A program made the translations under genes and the position numbers. Below are positions 17,791 to 25,833 of a DNA stretch of 50,887 nt, one piece after another (the stretch's first letter is position 1; each line of letters starts with the position of its first letter). This stretch comes from Planctomycetota bacterium. GTDB taxonomy: Bacteria > Planctomycetota > B15-G4 > SIAN01. The notes under the pieces were generated by a model, which searched no databases, was not told the origin of the DNA, and saw only the letters and a list, made by a program, of their open reading frames with translations. The stretch covers positions 1-50,887 of the forward strand of contig JANQQL010000046.1 in the NCBI GenBank assembly GCA_028289345.1, written 5' to 3'.

Positions 17791-19611
17791 TCACTCACCG
17801 AGGGCCGCGTAGTGAACGAGGCGGTAGCGGTAGGACTCCTGACGCGTCATCTTGGTTGCGATGACTCCGTGCAGCGCGTCGTTCCACTGGCTGTATCGAG
17901 TGATGAATGCCTCCGCGCGCGCCAAGTCTCCCGCGGCTTGAAGTCGCAGGACTTCCTCCAAGAGGCTTGTCACGGCCTCGTGATAGTGGTCGTCGTGGAT
18001 GCGCAGAGTCTGACTGGCCTTGTCGAATTCCAGCAGTCCCTGTTCCAGGTACCAGTTCCACTGCATGAGTTGCATGGTCTGGTAGGGCTGGCTGCGGTGG
18101 GGCCGGGTCTTTTGCAAGACTCGGCGAATGCCGCTGGCATAGATCGAGCGGGCCTGGGATTCGTCGTGGTAACCGCGCTCCAGCAGCAGAGGGATCGAGA
18201 ACAGCGAGACCAGATCCGACTTCAGCTCCTCCAGAAGATCGCTGGCGGTTTGCAGGGCATCGCCCAAATCTCGCCCATCGGTGGTCCGGTCGACACCCAG
18301 GTAGTGGCCGATCTCATGCCACAGGGTTCGTTCGAAGTTGCCGCGATCATCCAGGTCTCCATGGTGGTCTTGATGGACCGCCGCTTCGAAGGAACGATTG
18401 CTGGTCTTGAATAGTTCCGGGTGGGTCATGATGTTGGCGCGCAGAAGAATGGTCCGGCCATACATGCGCGACAAATGACTCTCGTTGGGCAAGATGGTGG
18501 CGGTGTTGGTGCCACGCGCCTGGCCGAAGTCGGCGATGACCTGATACACGCCCACCGGAACGTCGGATCGAACCTGGCGGTGGGATTCGTAGGGCAGCCG
18601 ATCTTCCAGCTCTTGGAGTCCTCCGATGGCCGACTGTAGGGCGGCACTGCGCTCGGGGTCCCTCAACAGCAAACTCAGGCTGAAGAAGGACTTCACGCCC
18701 GCGAGTTCGTCGTCATAGGTCTCGTAGCTGCCGATCTGAGCGTTCAAGTTCTGGAACCGTCCCGTGACCCAAGCCGCATCTCCTGCGTCGTAGTCATCGA
18801 CCAGGAGGTCTCGGGCTCTGCTGCGCAAGTAGCGGGCGAACGGTGGGTCTTCGGATTCGATCGCGGCGGCCGCCTCGTGCAGCAAGTCGTGAGCGCGGTG
18901 CAGCTCTTCCGGCCAAGCGACGGAATACGGGACCGCGTAGAGGTCCGCTCCCGAGGGTTGTTGTAGCCAGCCTTCCAGTTCTTCGCGAAGGCCGGGATGC
19001 AGCGTGTCGAGCGCGGGAAAGGTGTCGAGAGTGCCGAGATCCTGGCGGACCTGGTCATGATGGGTCCGACGGACGAGGGAGCGCAGATGCAACAGGGACT
19101 GGCGCCGCTCGGGATGGGCGTCCAAATAGCGATCGAATTCTTCCTTGGTGAGATCGCGAGGGTAGACGTTCTTTCCCGGGACGGGCGGATCGACGTTCAC
19201 CAAAGGAACGCGTTGATTGTCGAGGTTGCGAAGGATGGGGCCTCGACTGAGCCGGTACAGATCCAGCAGCGCCGAAGTGGTGTCTGGATCCTCGCCCCGC
19301 TCATGGGCCGACAGGAGCTGTTCATGAGCTTCTTGCGCTTGGTGGTGCAGGCTGTCCTCGTACAAGGTCTGGAAAAGTTGGCCGACCTCCAACAAGCGGG
19401 CCACCGCGGTGCGTTCCCCTTCGGACAAGTGGGACAGGTCGGGGTCCAGGCGCAGACAGAGGGTCTTTTCCAGAATGGGCCGGATTTGGTCCGCTTCGAG
19501 GGTGTTCACCAGAAGATCTCCGGGAGCAGCAGTTCGGGAAGAGGCCGTCTGACAGCCGGGAGCACACAGGAGGCCGAGCCATGCAAGGCGAGACAGCGAC
19601 CGAATGGGCAT
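17791..19611 (-). CDS. M49-like (dipeptidyl-peptidase III-related) zinc metallopeptidase lipoprotein
   Basis: Starting at ATG 19611 after a CGGAGTC site, the 606-residue protein has an N-terminal signal (RSLSRLAWLGLLCAPGC) ending in a lipobox-like APGC, so it is probably a lipoprotein. The zinc motif HEIGH is at residues 432-436, and EELKSD follows at 461-466. This spacing matches the second zinc motif E-E-x-K-x-D seen in M49-related peptidases. Classic DPP III has HELLGH with one more residue; this protein has the shorter HExxH form. VGVYQVIADFGQARGTNTATILPNE resembles the beta-strand and substrate region of this group. Peptidase activity is likely but the substrate is unknown. The frame upstream of 19611 is antisense to the next gene. 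Confidence 0.78.
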   Translation of the reverse strand: MPIRSLSRLAWLGLLCAPGCQTASSRTAAPGDLLVNTLEADQIRPILEKTLCLRLDPDLSHLSEGERTAVARLLEVGQLFQTLYEDSLHHQAQEAHEQLLSAHERGEDPDTTSALLDLYRLSRGPILRNLDNQRVPLVNVDPPVPGKNVYPRDLTKEEFDRYLDAHPERRQSLLHLRSLVRRTHHDQVRQDLGTLDTFPALDTLHPGLREELEGWLQQPSGADLYAVPYSVAWPEELHRAHDLLHEAAAAIESEDPPFARYLRSRARDLLVDDYDAGDAAWVTGRFQNLNAQIGSYETYDDELAGVKSFFSLSLLLRDPERSAALQSAIGGLQELEDRLPYESHRQVRSDVPVGVYQVIADFGQARGTNTATILPNESHLSRMYGRTILLRANIMTHPELFKTSNRSFEAAVHQDHHGDLDDRGNFERTLWHEIGHYLGVDRTTDGRDLGDALQTASDLLEELKSDLVSLFSIPLLLERGYHDESQARSIYASGIRRVLQKTRPHRSQPYQTMQLMQWNWYLEQGLLEFDKASQTLRIHDDHYHEAVTSLLEEVLRLQAAGDLARAEAFITRYSQWNDALHGVIATKMTRQESYRYRLVHYAALGE

Positions 19612-19704
19612 GATCGACTCCGAAGATAGGACCGAGGAAAGTGACTGGGGCATTGTAGGGGCGATCCCAACCAAACCCGAGAGGGCCCGACTTATGATGG
19701 TGAG

Positions 19705-20490
19705 ATGACCGATCTGATTCGCTCGGCATCCCATGTTGCCGTCAAGAGAGTTCGAGCCGTCGCCAAAGGCCGCGATCCCCAGTTCGTGATCCTGGAGGGG
19801 AGTCGCCTGATCGAAGAGGGATTGGCCTCGGGCTTGCAAGTGGAACTGCTCCTGCTCTCTCCCGAGCGAGCCGAGTACGAGCCGCGACTTCGCCAACTCG
19901 GCCGCGAACCTTCGATGATCGATGGCGAGCTGTTGAACCGCATCGCTCCGTTGAAGAACTCACCGGGGGTGCTGGCGGTCTGCAAGTCTCCGGAGGTTCA
20001 TGAGCTGGCCGAGTTGCCCCGTGTTCGCCCCGAAGGGTCCACCGCTCCGCTGTTGTTGGTGACCGCGGGCATCACCGATCCCGGAAATCTCGGAGCGCTG
20101 GTGCGGAGCGCCGAGGCAGCCGGGGCCGCCGCCTTGGTTCACGTCCAGAATGCAGGAGTCGGACTGTGGAATCCCCGTGCTTTGCGCGGCTCGATGGGAA
20201 GTCTGTTGCGGTTTCCCGTCTTCGGAGCGGCGGATCGAAGTTCTGCGCGCTCGGCTCTGGAGTCCCACGGCTACCAACTGGTTCGCCCGGCCACGCGCGG
20301 AGGGAAGGACTACCAATCGTTTGATTGGTCCCCGCCGACCGCTCTGTGGGTGGAGTCAGAAACCGGTGAAGCCGAGGCGGCGGTGATGGACTTGATCCCG
20401 GTCACCATTCCCATGGCCGGTTCGGTGGAGTCACTGAATGTCACCGTCGCCAGTTCGATTCTGTTGTTTGCGGCGGGTCGTCTCCGGTGA
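19705..20490 (+). CDS. SpoU/TrmH-family RNA 2'-O-methyltransferase
   Basis: A 261-residue SPOUT methyltransferase. The N-terminal RNA-binding part has KGRDPQFVILEGSRLIEEGL and the SPOUT knot shows TDPGNLGALVRSAEAAGA (motif 1), NPRALRGSMGSLLRFPV (motif 2) and IPMAGSVESLNVTVAS (motif 3), which bind S-adenosylmethionine. The family methylates ribose 2'-OH in rRNA or tRNA; 23S rRNA (RlmB-like) is most likely but not provable here. It starts divergently from the M49-like gene 93 nt away, and its stop overlaps the GTG start of the next methyltransferase by four bases, so the two are translationally coupled. Confidence 0.9.
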   Translation: MTDLIRSASHVAVKRVRAVAKGRDPQFVILEGSRLIEEGLASGLQVELLLLSPERAEYEPRLRQLGREPSMIDGELLNRIAPLKNSPGVLAVCKSPEVHELAELPRVRPEGSTAPLLLVTAGITDPGNLGALVRSAEAAGAAALVHVQNAGVGLWNPRALRGSMGSLLRFPVFGAADRSSARSALESHGYQLVRPATRGGKDYQSFDWSPPTALWVESETGEAEAAVMDLIPVTIPMAGSVESLNVTVASSILLFAAGRLR

Positions 20491-21719
20491 ACCATCTTGA
20501 GTGGCCTCCGCCGGCGTCGTCTCGAAACGTGGCGGTGCGCATCGACCGTTCGGGCGAGCGAGCAATTCGCCAAGGCCATCCTTGGCTGTATGACAGCGGG
20601 GTGACTTCTCAAAGTCACCAAGCGGAGGCCGGGGACTTGGCGGTTCTGTTCGACCGCCATCGGAACTTCTTGGCGATTGGGCTCTACGATCCTCACTCGC
20701 CGTTGCGCGTGCGAGTCATTCATCAGGGCAAGCCGGTTCCCTTGGACGGTGGGTTCTACCGTCGCCGATTCGAGGACCTTGCCAAGAGAAGGGAAAGCCT
20801 GCGCTCACGCACGACGGGATGGCGCGTGGTGCATGGCGAGAACGAAGGCATGCCCGGGTTTGTCGTCGATCGATACGCGGACACCTTGGTCGTCAAACTC
20901 TACACGCCGGCGTGGATCCGACACTTGCGAGAGGTCCTCGCTGCACTGAGAGAGGTCGAGTCGGCCACTCGCATCGTCTTGCGGCTCAGCCGAGACACCC
21001 GGGCTCGTGGCGAAGAGTTGTTTGGTCTTGAGGACGGTCAGATCTTGCTTGGCTCGGATCTGGCGTCTCCCCTGCCTTTCGAAGAGGACGGCTTGCAACT
21101 CGAGTGCGACCCGGTGCACGGGCACAAGACCGGATTCTTCCTGGATCAGCGAGACAATCGCGCCTTGGTGGAGGAGCTGACCCAGGACCGCCAGGTCGTC
21201 GACGTGTTCTGCTACACCGGAGGCTTCTCATTGCGCGCGGCCCGCGGTGGCGCCCGCTCGGTGTTGAGTGTGGACCAGAGCGAGCCGGCATTGGAGGTTG
21301 CCCGACGTCACTTCCGCACGAACCGAGGCGACCCAAAGGTGGCCGCCGCCAAGCATGAAGTGCGGGCCGGCGATGGCTTCGAGGCCCTACGCAGCCTGCG
21401 CGAGGCCAGACGAAGGTTCGGTGTGGTCATTCTCGATCCTCCCTCCTTGTCAGGGAATCGATCGACGGTTCCCAAAGCCCTGTCCGCCTACCAGCGACTG
21501 GTGAGCTCGGGACTGCAGGTGCTCGAACCCGGTGGCACCTTGGTCATGGCTTCTTGCTCGGCACAGATCCCGGCCGAGGAGTTTTTTCGCGTGGTGCATC
21601 GAACCGCAAGGGACCGGGGTCGACCGCTTCGCGAGATTCGGCGCACGGGTCACGCGGTGGACCACCCGGTCGGATTTCCCCAGGGCGCCTACCTCAAGTG
21701 CTTGTTCGCGACCGCTTGA
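20487..21719 (+). CDS. RlmI/RlmK-like class I rRNA cytosine-C5 methyltransferase
   Basis: The 410-residue protein has the RlmI layout. An N-terminal PUA domain includes RAIRQGHPWLYDSGV and GDLAVLFDRHRNFLAIGLYDP. A middle EEHEH-type domain follows, including VVHGENEGMPGFVVDRY. The C-terminal Rossmann methyltransferase has VDVFCYTGGFSLRAA (SAM motif I), SVDQSEPALEVAR (motif II) and the VILDPPSL catalytic-loop motif IV. The family methylates a cytosine in 23S rRNA. GTG at 20487 overlaps the upstream SpoU gene by GTGA. It ends 46 nt before the end of a convergent gene. The exact target base is not deducible. Confidence 0.88.
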   Translation: MNHLEWPPPASSRNVAVRIDRSGERAIRQGHPWLYDSGVTSQSHQAEAGDLAVLFDRHRNFLAIGLYDPHSPLRVRVIHQGKPVPLDGGFYRRRFEDLAKRRESLRSRTTGWRVVHGENEGMPGFVVDRYADTLVVKLYTPAWIRHLREVLAALREVESATRIVLRLSRDTRARGEELFGLEDGQILLGSDLASPLPFEEDGLQLECDPVHGHKTGFFLDQRDNRALVEELTQDRQVVDVFCYTGGFSLRAARGGARSVLSVDQSEPALEVARRHFRTNRGDPKVAAAKHEVRAGDGFEALRSLREARRRFGVVILDPPSLSGNRSTVPKALSAYQRLVSSGLQVLEPGGTLVMASCSAQIPAEEFFRVVHRTARDRGRPLREIRRTGHAVDHPVGFPQGAYLKCLFATA

Positions 21720-21765
21720 ATGGCAACCGGCCGTGCGTCCACGATGACGCGGACTCCTCGCGTTC

Positions 21766-22905
21766 TCAGTTCGGCCGTCGGTAGCCGACCTCAGAATAGG
21801 CGGGATGGGTCGGCTCGAAGTGCTGGTCGAAGTCGGGATCCGGGGCGTCGAGGTGATTGCGACGACCATCGAAGAGTCCGCGGGGATTGCTGTCGCTTCC
21901 TCCGAGAAAGCAACCGTCCATTCCTTCGGCGTGAAGGATGTCCGCTTCGTAGTGGGGGCCGCGGGCCCAGCCGCCGCTGGCGGTGTTCGACCAGAAGATG
22001 CACCGCAGGTAAGTGCTCGCGGGGCTCTGGTCGTCGACTCCATTGCGGTTGTGGATGAAGGTGGTGTCGGTTGCCTCGAGCCGTGAATGGCGGAAAACGG
22101 TGACGGCTCCATGTCCGCGGATGGGCTTCCAGGATCCGACGCGTTTCGCCAGCTCGTCCATCGTTTCGTTGGCCAAGTTGTCGAGGAACAAGCAGTTTTC
22201 CAGCCGGGCGGCGCTGCCTTTTTCGTCGTCGAGGAGGTCGAGTGCCGGTCCCGTCAAGGGAGCCCGGTTGTTGCGAAAAACGCAATCGCGAATGGTCACC
22301 GCTTGGTCCAGGAAGCCGCGGTGTTCGATGGACACACCGCCGGCGCAAGGGCTGGAGTAGTTGTCCACGATGGTCAGGCGTTCCAGCGTGGGGTAGGAGC
22401 GGCCGAAGATCTTCACCGCGCCGCCGTCGGTGTAGAAAAAGACTGTCTTTTCCAGACCTGGTTCGTCGACGTCGGGTTGGATCTCCGGTCCACCCTGGGT
22501 GACGAAGTTGTTGGCACCCGTGAGAGTGAAGCCGCGCAGCACCGTTCGTGCGCTGATGCCGTCCCCAAAGTAGACCACGTGGTTCACGACTGCGGGAAAG
22601 CTCGGCAGCGAAGGGTCGGCCACGTCCGGATTGGCCGCCGTCAGAATCACCTCCCCCTCGGCTTCCAATACCAAACCGTCGTGTTTTCGGTGCAGCCAGA
22701 TCAATGCTTGCCGTGGGGCGGGAGGTCGGTAAGTGCCGGCGTGCACCACCACCCGATGGATGGCCGGGTCCTCCGCGGCGCGGTTGATCGCCGCCTGGAG
22801 TCGATCTCCTGGATGGACGTGAATGGTGTCTTGCGGCGCAGAGTCCCCGCAACTGAGGGTCGTTGCCAGAAGGAGAGTCGGTCCCCATGCACCGGCAAGG
22901 CACAT
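21766..22905 (-). CDS. Secreted right-handed parallel beta-helix protein (probable lipoprotein)
   Basis: From ATG 22905 the 379-residue protein begins with a hydrophobic signal (MCLAGAWGPTLLLATTLSCG) ending at a Cys that could be lipidated, though the lipobox is imperfect. DTIHVHPGDRLQAAINRAA begins a pectate-lyase-like right-handed beta-helix, with recurrent short strands (RTVLRGFTLTGANNF, LERLTIVDNYSS, VTIRDCVFRNNRAP, ARLENCLFLDNLAN, STYLRCIFWSNTA). Such proteins bind or cleave polysaccharides, or are structural. No catalytic residues could be assigned. The frame is open up to an ATG at 23094, but those 63 residues are Pro/Ser-rich and lack a hydrophobic start, so the shorter form is preferred. 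Confidence 0.75.
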   Translation of the reverse strand: MCLAGAWGPTLLLATTLSCGDSAPQDTIHVHPGDRLQAAINRAAEDPAIHRVVVHAGTYRPPAPRQALIWLHRKHDGLVLEAEGEVILTAANPDVADPSLPSFPAVVNHVVYFGDGISARTVLRGFTLTGANNFVTQGGPEIQPDVDEPGLEKTVFFYTDGGAVKIFGRSYPTLERLTIVDNYSSPCAGGVSIEHRGFLDQAVTIRDCVFRNNRAPLTGPALDLLDDEKGSAARLENCLFLDNLANETMDELAKRVGSWKPIRGHGAVTVFRHSRLEATDTTFIHNRNGVDDQSPASTYLRCIFWSNTASGGWARGPHYEADILHAEGMDGCFLGGSDSNPRGLFDGRRNHLDAPDPDFDQHFEPTHPAYSEVGYRRPN

Positions 22906-23208
22906 CCGAGGAGAGGGTCGATTCCAGCGATGCGAGAGGAAGGCGGGAGCCACGCTCGGAGTTGGTCCGTTGCAAAGGGGAAGGGGGAGAGGGGCGCCGG
23001 AGCCGCTCTGGGGCGGGAAGGGATCGGGACTCTGGTCCCGCTTCCCGGGATGTCTCGACAGGCTATCAATCCGAGGGAAAGTCGCGGCCTTCATGAATAA
23101 TGCGGGCTGAGTGTCCGGTTCCGGGAATTCGTCCCGCGGTTCGAGCCTGGTCGCTCACTGACAAGAACAGGGCCCGGTTGGCGCGGGCAGAAAGGAGGGG
23201 GCCCGATC
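22906..23208. other. Divergent intergenic region
   Basis: About 300 nt between the beta-helix gene and the DUF3179 selenoprotein gene. It should hold both promoters, but no clear -35/-10 pair is seen. The notable element is a strong AAAGGAGGGG ribosome-binding site at 23191-23200 for the downstream gene. If the beta-helix gene used its far upstream ATG, most of this stretch would be coding. Confidence 0.35.
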
Positions 23209-24303
23209 GTGTCCGTGACTTGGATGACCGGGTGCTGGCTTGCGGTGGGGGTCACCGTTTCGCCTCAAGAAGCCCCGAGCACTGAAGGTCCTCCGCCGCA
23301 GGAGGTGCAGGCTCCTCCCCATCGCCGGCCGATGATCGAGCGGGAGGGGAAGACGCTGCTGTGGGCCGCGGGCAATCCGAATTCGGAAAACGTGGCTTGG
23401 TTCGACGTGACCGGGTCTCAAGTCGATCCCGCCGAGTTTCAACGGGGAGTGGGCCGCGACACGATCCCCCCGGTGAAAGATCCGGAGTTCGCGCGGCCCG
23501 ATGACCCCCGGCTCGTGGCGGCGCAAGTGACCGACGAGACCGAAGTTCTCGGAGTGGTCTACGACGGGATTGCCAAGGCTTATCCAATGGCCGTCATGGA
23601 TCGCCAGGAAGTGGTCAACGACCAGTTTGGAGAGACTCCGGTCGCCGTGCTTTGGTGAACCCTGGTCAAGCTGGCTGCCGTGTGCAGCCGTCAGCTTCCG
23701 GATCGAATCCTCGAGCTGGACACCTCGGGCTACACGCTCAACAACACGTTCGTTCTCTACGACCAGGAAACCGACTCCCTTTGGTATCCGCGGAAAGAGG
23801 ATGGACTGGATGCGGTGTCCGGCCCGGCGCAAGGAGCTCATCTGGAGTTCGATTCCAAGCCGCTGGTCCGCAAGCTGGGGGATTGGCGTCGCGAGCATCC
23901 CGACACCTTGATCATGGTGCCGCCCCCGTTGCCGGAGGTCATGCAACAACGCCTCGAAGCTCAGTTGGCGCTGCTCCAGAGGTTCGTGGGAGTCTGGCGC
24001 ATGCAGCTTCAGTTCCCGGATCGTCAGGTCCAAGGCCGGATGGTGTTGCGTGCGGAAGGGGCGTTCCTCGCGGGGGAATGGCGGACTCAGGGAAACGCGT
24101 TTCCCTTGCAAGGGTTGGGAGCCAAGGGCCAGAGAATCTGGTTCCAATGCAACTTGGGAGGCCACTTGGCACGCTTCCAGGGAATGGCCCAGGACGACCA
24201 GATTCGGGGGATGTTTCGGGTCGGCAACGATCAGGTGCGATGCGAGGGCAGCCGGCTGCCACCGCGCCCTCGTTCCGTTGACGAGCCTTCGAACGACGAG
24301 TAG
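23209..24303 (+). CDS. DUF3179-domain selenoprotein (in-frame UGA = Sec150)
   Basis: GTG 23209 follows a strong AAAGGAGGGG site. The frame reads to a TGA at 23656-23658 and continues in the same frame to TAG at 24301-24303. Read as selenocysteine, the product is 364 residues with Sec150. Both sides belong to one DUF3179 domain. Upstream are DTIPPVKDPEF and GIAKAYPMAVMDRQEVVND; downstream are NNTFVLYDQETDSLWYPR and LGDWRREHPDTL. In this family the position after V-x-[WY] is the first Cys of a C-P-L-C motif. Here it is UGA, and the second Cys is Val (W-U-T-L-V). A hairpin fitting bacterial SECIS rules starts 9 nt after the UGA. A short N-terminal hydrophobic stretch may be a signal. Residues about 250-345 form a separate, probably beta-barrel, domain (GVWRMQLQFPD). 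Biochemical role unknown; redox chemistry is inferred. Confidence 0.85.
23659..23697 (+). promoter_or_regulatory. Bacterial SECIS-like hairpin downstream of UGA
   Basis: AAGCTG (23668-23673) pairs perfectly with CAGCTT (23692-23697), and GCTGC (23674-23678) pairs perfectly with GCAGC (23684-23688). That gives 11 base pairs interrupted only by a 3-nt bulge CGT (23689-23691). The apical loop is CGTGT (23679-23683). The loop starts 20 nt after the UGA and has G as its second base. Published bacterial SECIS descriptions ask for a loop of about 3-14 nt, a G in the first two loop bases and a distance of about 16-37 nt. SelB would bind here to direct Sec insertion. Confidence 0.8.
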
Positions 24304-24471
24304 CTTTCTTGCCCGTTCCCACGGGCTTGCTGGGACGTCCGATTTCCGCCGAAAACCGCCGAAGCCTTCGCGAACCGGCTCATCTCTCTGGGGAGAATCG
24401 TCATCGACTTCCTGACCATCGCGGCTCTTCCTGCAGGGGGTGGGACGAGCGACGGCCCCTCGGACGCGCTG

Positions 24472-25713
24472 GTGACCAACGATGCCGTGATCTTCGGCAT
24501 CCTGATCGCCATGCTCGGTTTCGTCTTCTGGAGTAGCAGCAGCAAGGCCCCGCTCTGGCGCAAGTTCTACAAGTGGGTCCCGATGTTGCTGTTGTGCTAC
24601 TTCTTGCCGTCGCTGTTGACGGTGTTCGGGATCGTCGATCCGGGTCAGTCTCGCCTGTACTTCGTGGCGAGCCGTTACTTGCTTCCGGCGAGCTTGGTCT
24701 TGTTGACGATCAGTGTGGACCTGCGCGAAGTCCTGAAGCTTGGCCCCAAGGCACTGATCATGTTCTCCACCGGAACCGTGGGGGTCGTGCTCGGAGGGCC
24801 GCTGGCGGTGCTCCTGGTGGGCATGGTTCGTCCGGACTTGGTGGGGGGAGAGGGACCAGAGGCGGTGTGGCGCGGGCTCACCACCGTGGCGGGGAGCTGG
24901 ATCGGCGGCGGAGCCAATCAGGCCGCCATGAAGGAAATCTTCGCGCCCACCAACGAGCTGTACAGCGTCATGGTGGCGGTGGACGTCATCGTTGCGGAAG
25001 TGTGGATGCTGTTCTTGTTGCTGTTCGTTGGCAAGGCCAAACAAATCGACGCGCGCCTGGGCGCCGATGCTTCGGCGGTGCATGAGCTTCAGCAGAAGAT
25101 GGAGGAGTTTTCCCTGCGCACGGCTCGCATTCCTTCGTCGGTCGACCTGATGGTGACCTTGGCGTTCTCCTTCGGAGTCGTCGCCGCCTGCCACTGGGCG
25201 GCTGACTTGATCGCTCCTTGGATCGAGGTGACCGCGCCGGCACTCAACAAGTTCAGCCTGAATTCCAAGTTCTTCTGGCTGATCGTGTTGGCCACCACTT
25301 TGGGAGTCGGCCTTTCTTTCACCCGGGCCCGGGAGCTCGAGGGGGCGGGAGCGTCAAAGATTGGAACCGTGTTCATCTTCATCCTGGTGGCGACCATCGG
25401 GATGAACATGGACATCACCGCGCTTTTGGAACATCCGGGCTACTTCGCGGTGGGTGGAGTGTGGATGTTGTTCCACGTCCTGTTGTTGTTCTTGGTGGGT
25501 TACTTCATCAAGGCGCCTTACTTTTTCCTGGCGGTGGGCAGCAAGGCGAACATTGGGGGAGCTGCCAGCGCGCCGGTCGTGGCGGCGGCGTTTCATCCTT
25601 CCTTGGCGCCGGTGGGAGTCTTGCTCGCCGTGCTCGGCTATGCCTTGGGCACCTACGGGGCATGGTTGTGCGGGATCTTGATGCAAGAGGTCTCCCGCGT
25701 GGTCGCCGGATGA
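24472..25713 (+). CDS. DUF819-family multi-pass membrane protein
   Basis: A 413-residue inner-membrane protein with about ten to twelve hydrophobic helices. VPMLLLCYFLPSLLTVFGI, FVASRYLLPASLVLLTISVD, GSWIGGGANQAAMKEIF and FLAVGSKANIGGAASAPVVAAAF match the DUF819 (YjcL-like) family, whose transported substrate is not established. GTG 24472 is the first conventional start, but the frame is open from 24304 and there is no good ribosome-binding site for it. An in-frame ATC at 24403 lies six bases after GGGGAGA, so a rare AUC start with about 23 extra residues is possible. It follows the selenoprotein gene by 168 nt on the same strand. No functional link is evident. Confidence 0.85.
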   Translation: MTNDAVIFGILIAMLGFVFWSSSSKAPLWRKFYKWVPMLLLCYFLPSLLTVFGIVDPGQSRLYFVASRYLLPASLVLLTISVDLREVLKLGPKALIMFSTGTVGVVLGGPLAVLLVGMVRPDLVGGEGPEAVWRGLTTVAGSWIGGGANQAAMKEIFAPTNELYSVMVAVDVIVAEVWMLFLLLFVGKAKQIDARLGADASAVHELQQKMEEFSLRTARIPSSVDLMVTLAFSFGVVAACHWAADLIAPWIEVTAPALNKFSLNSKFFWLIVLATTLGVGLSFTRARELEGAGASKIGTVFIFILVATIGMNMDITALLEHPGYFAVGGVWMLFHVLLLFLVGYFIKAPYFFLAVGSKANIGGAASAPVVAAAFHPSLAPVGVLLAVLGYALGTYGAWLCGILMQEVSRVVAG

Positions 25714-25833
25714 CTCCCGGGGAGCGGTGGGCCGGGGTTGCTTCGGGGCCGAGGACTTCCGAAACTGCTCGATCCCTGAGCGAGACCCGTTCCCCCCGCG
25801 GCATCCGCTGCCCCTCCTTGGAAGCCAATCACC

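Noticed and set aside
23120..23150. tRNA-like GGTTCGAGCC T-loop sequence
   Set aside because: No matching acceptor, D or anticodon stems could be drawn around it. No other tRNA was found in the window.
23656..23680. Reading the DUF3179 gene as two genes or as a nonsense-mutated pseudogene
   Set aside because: The frame is preserved across the TGA, family residues continue right after it, the TGA sits at the conserved Cys column, and a SECIS-type hairpin follows. No ribosome-binding site supports a restart at the GTG near 23680.
23155..25194. A 679-codon open frame on the reverse strand across the selenoprotein and DUF819 genes
   Set aside because: Its translation is rich in His, Gln and Arg with no recognisable domain, as expected for the antisense of GC-rich coding DNA. 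The forward-strand genes match known families.
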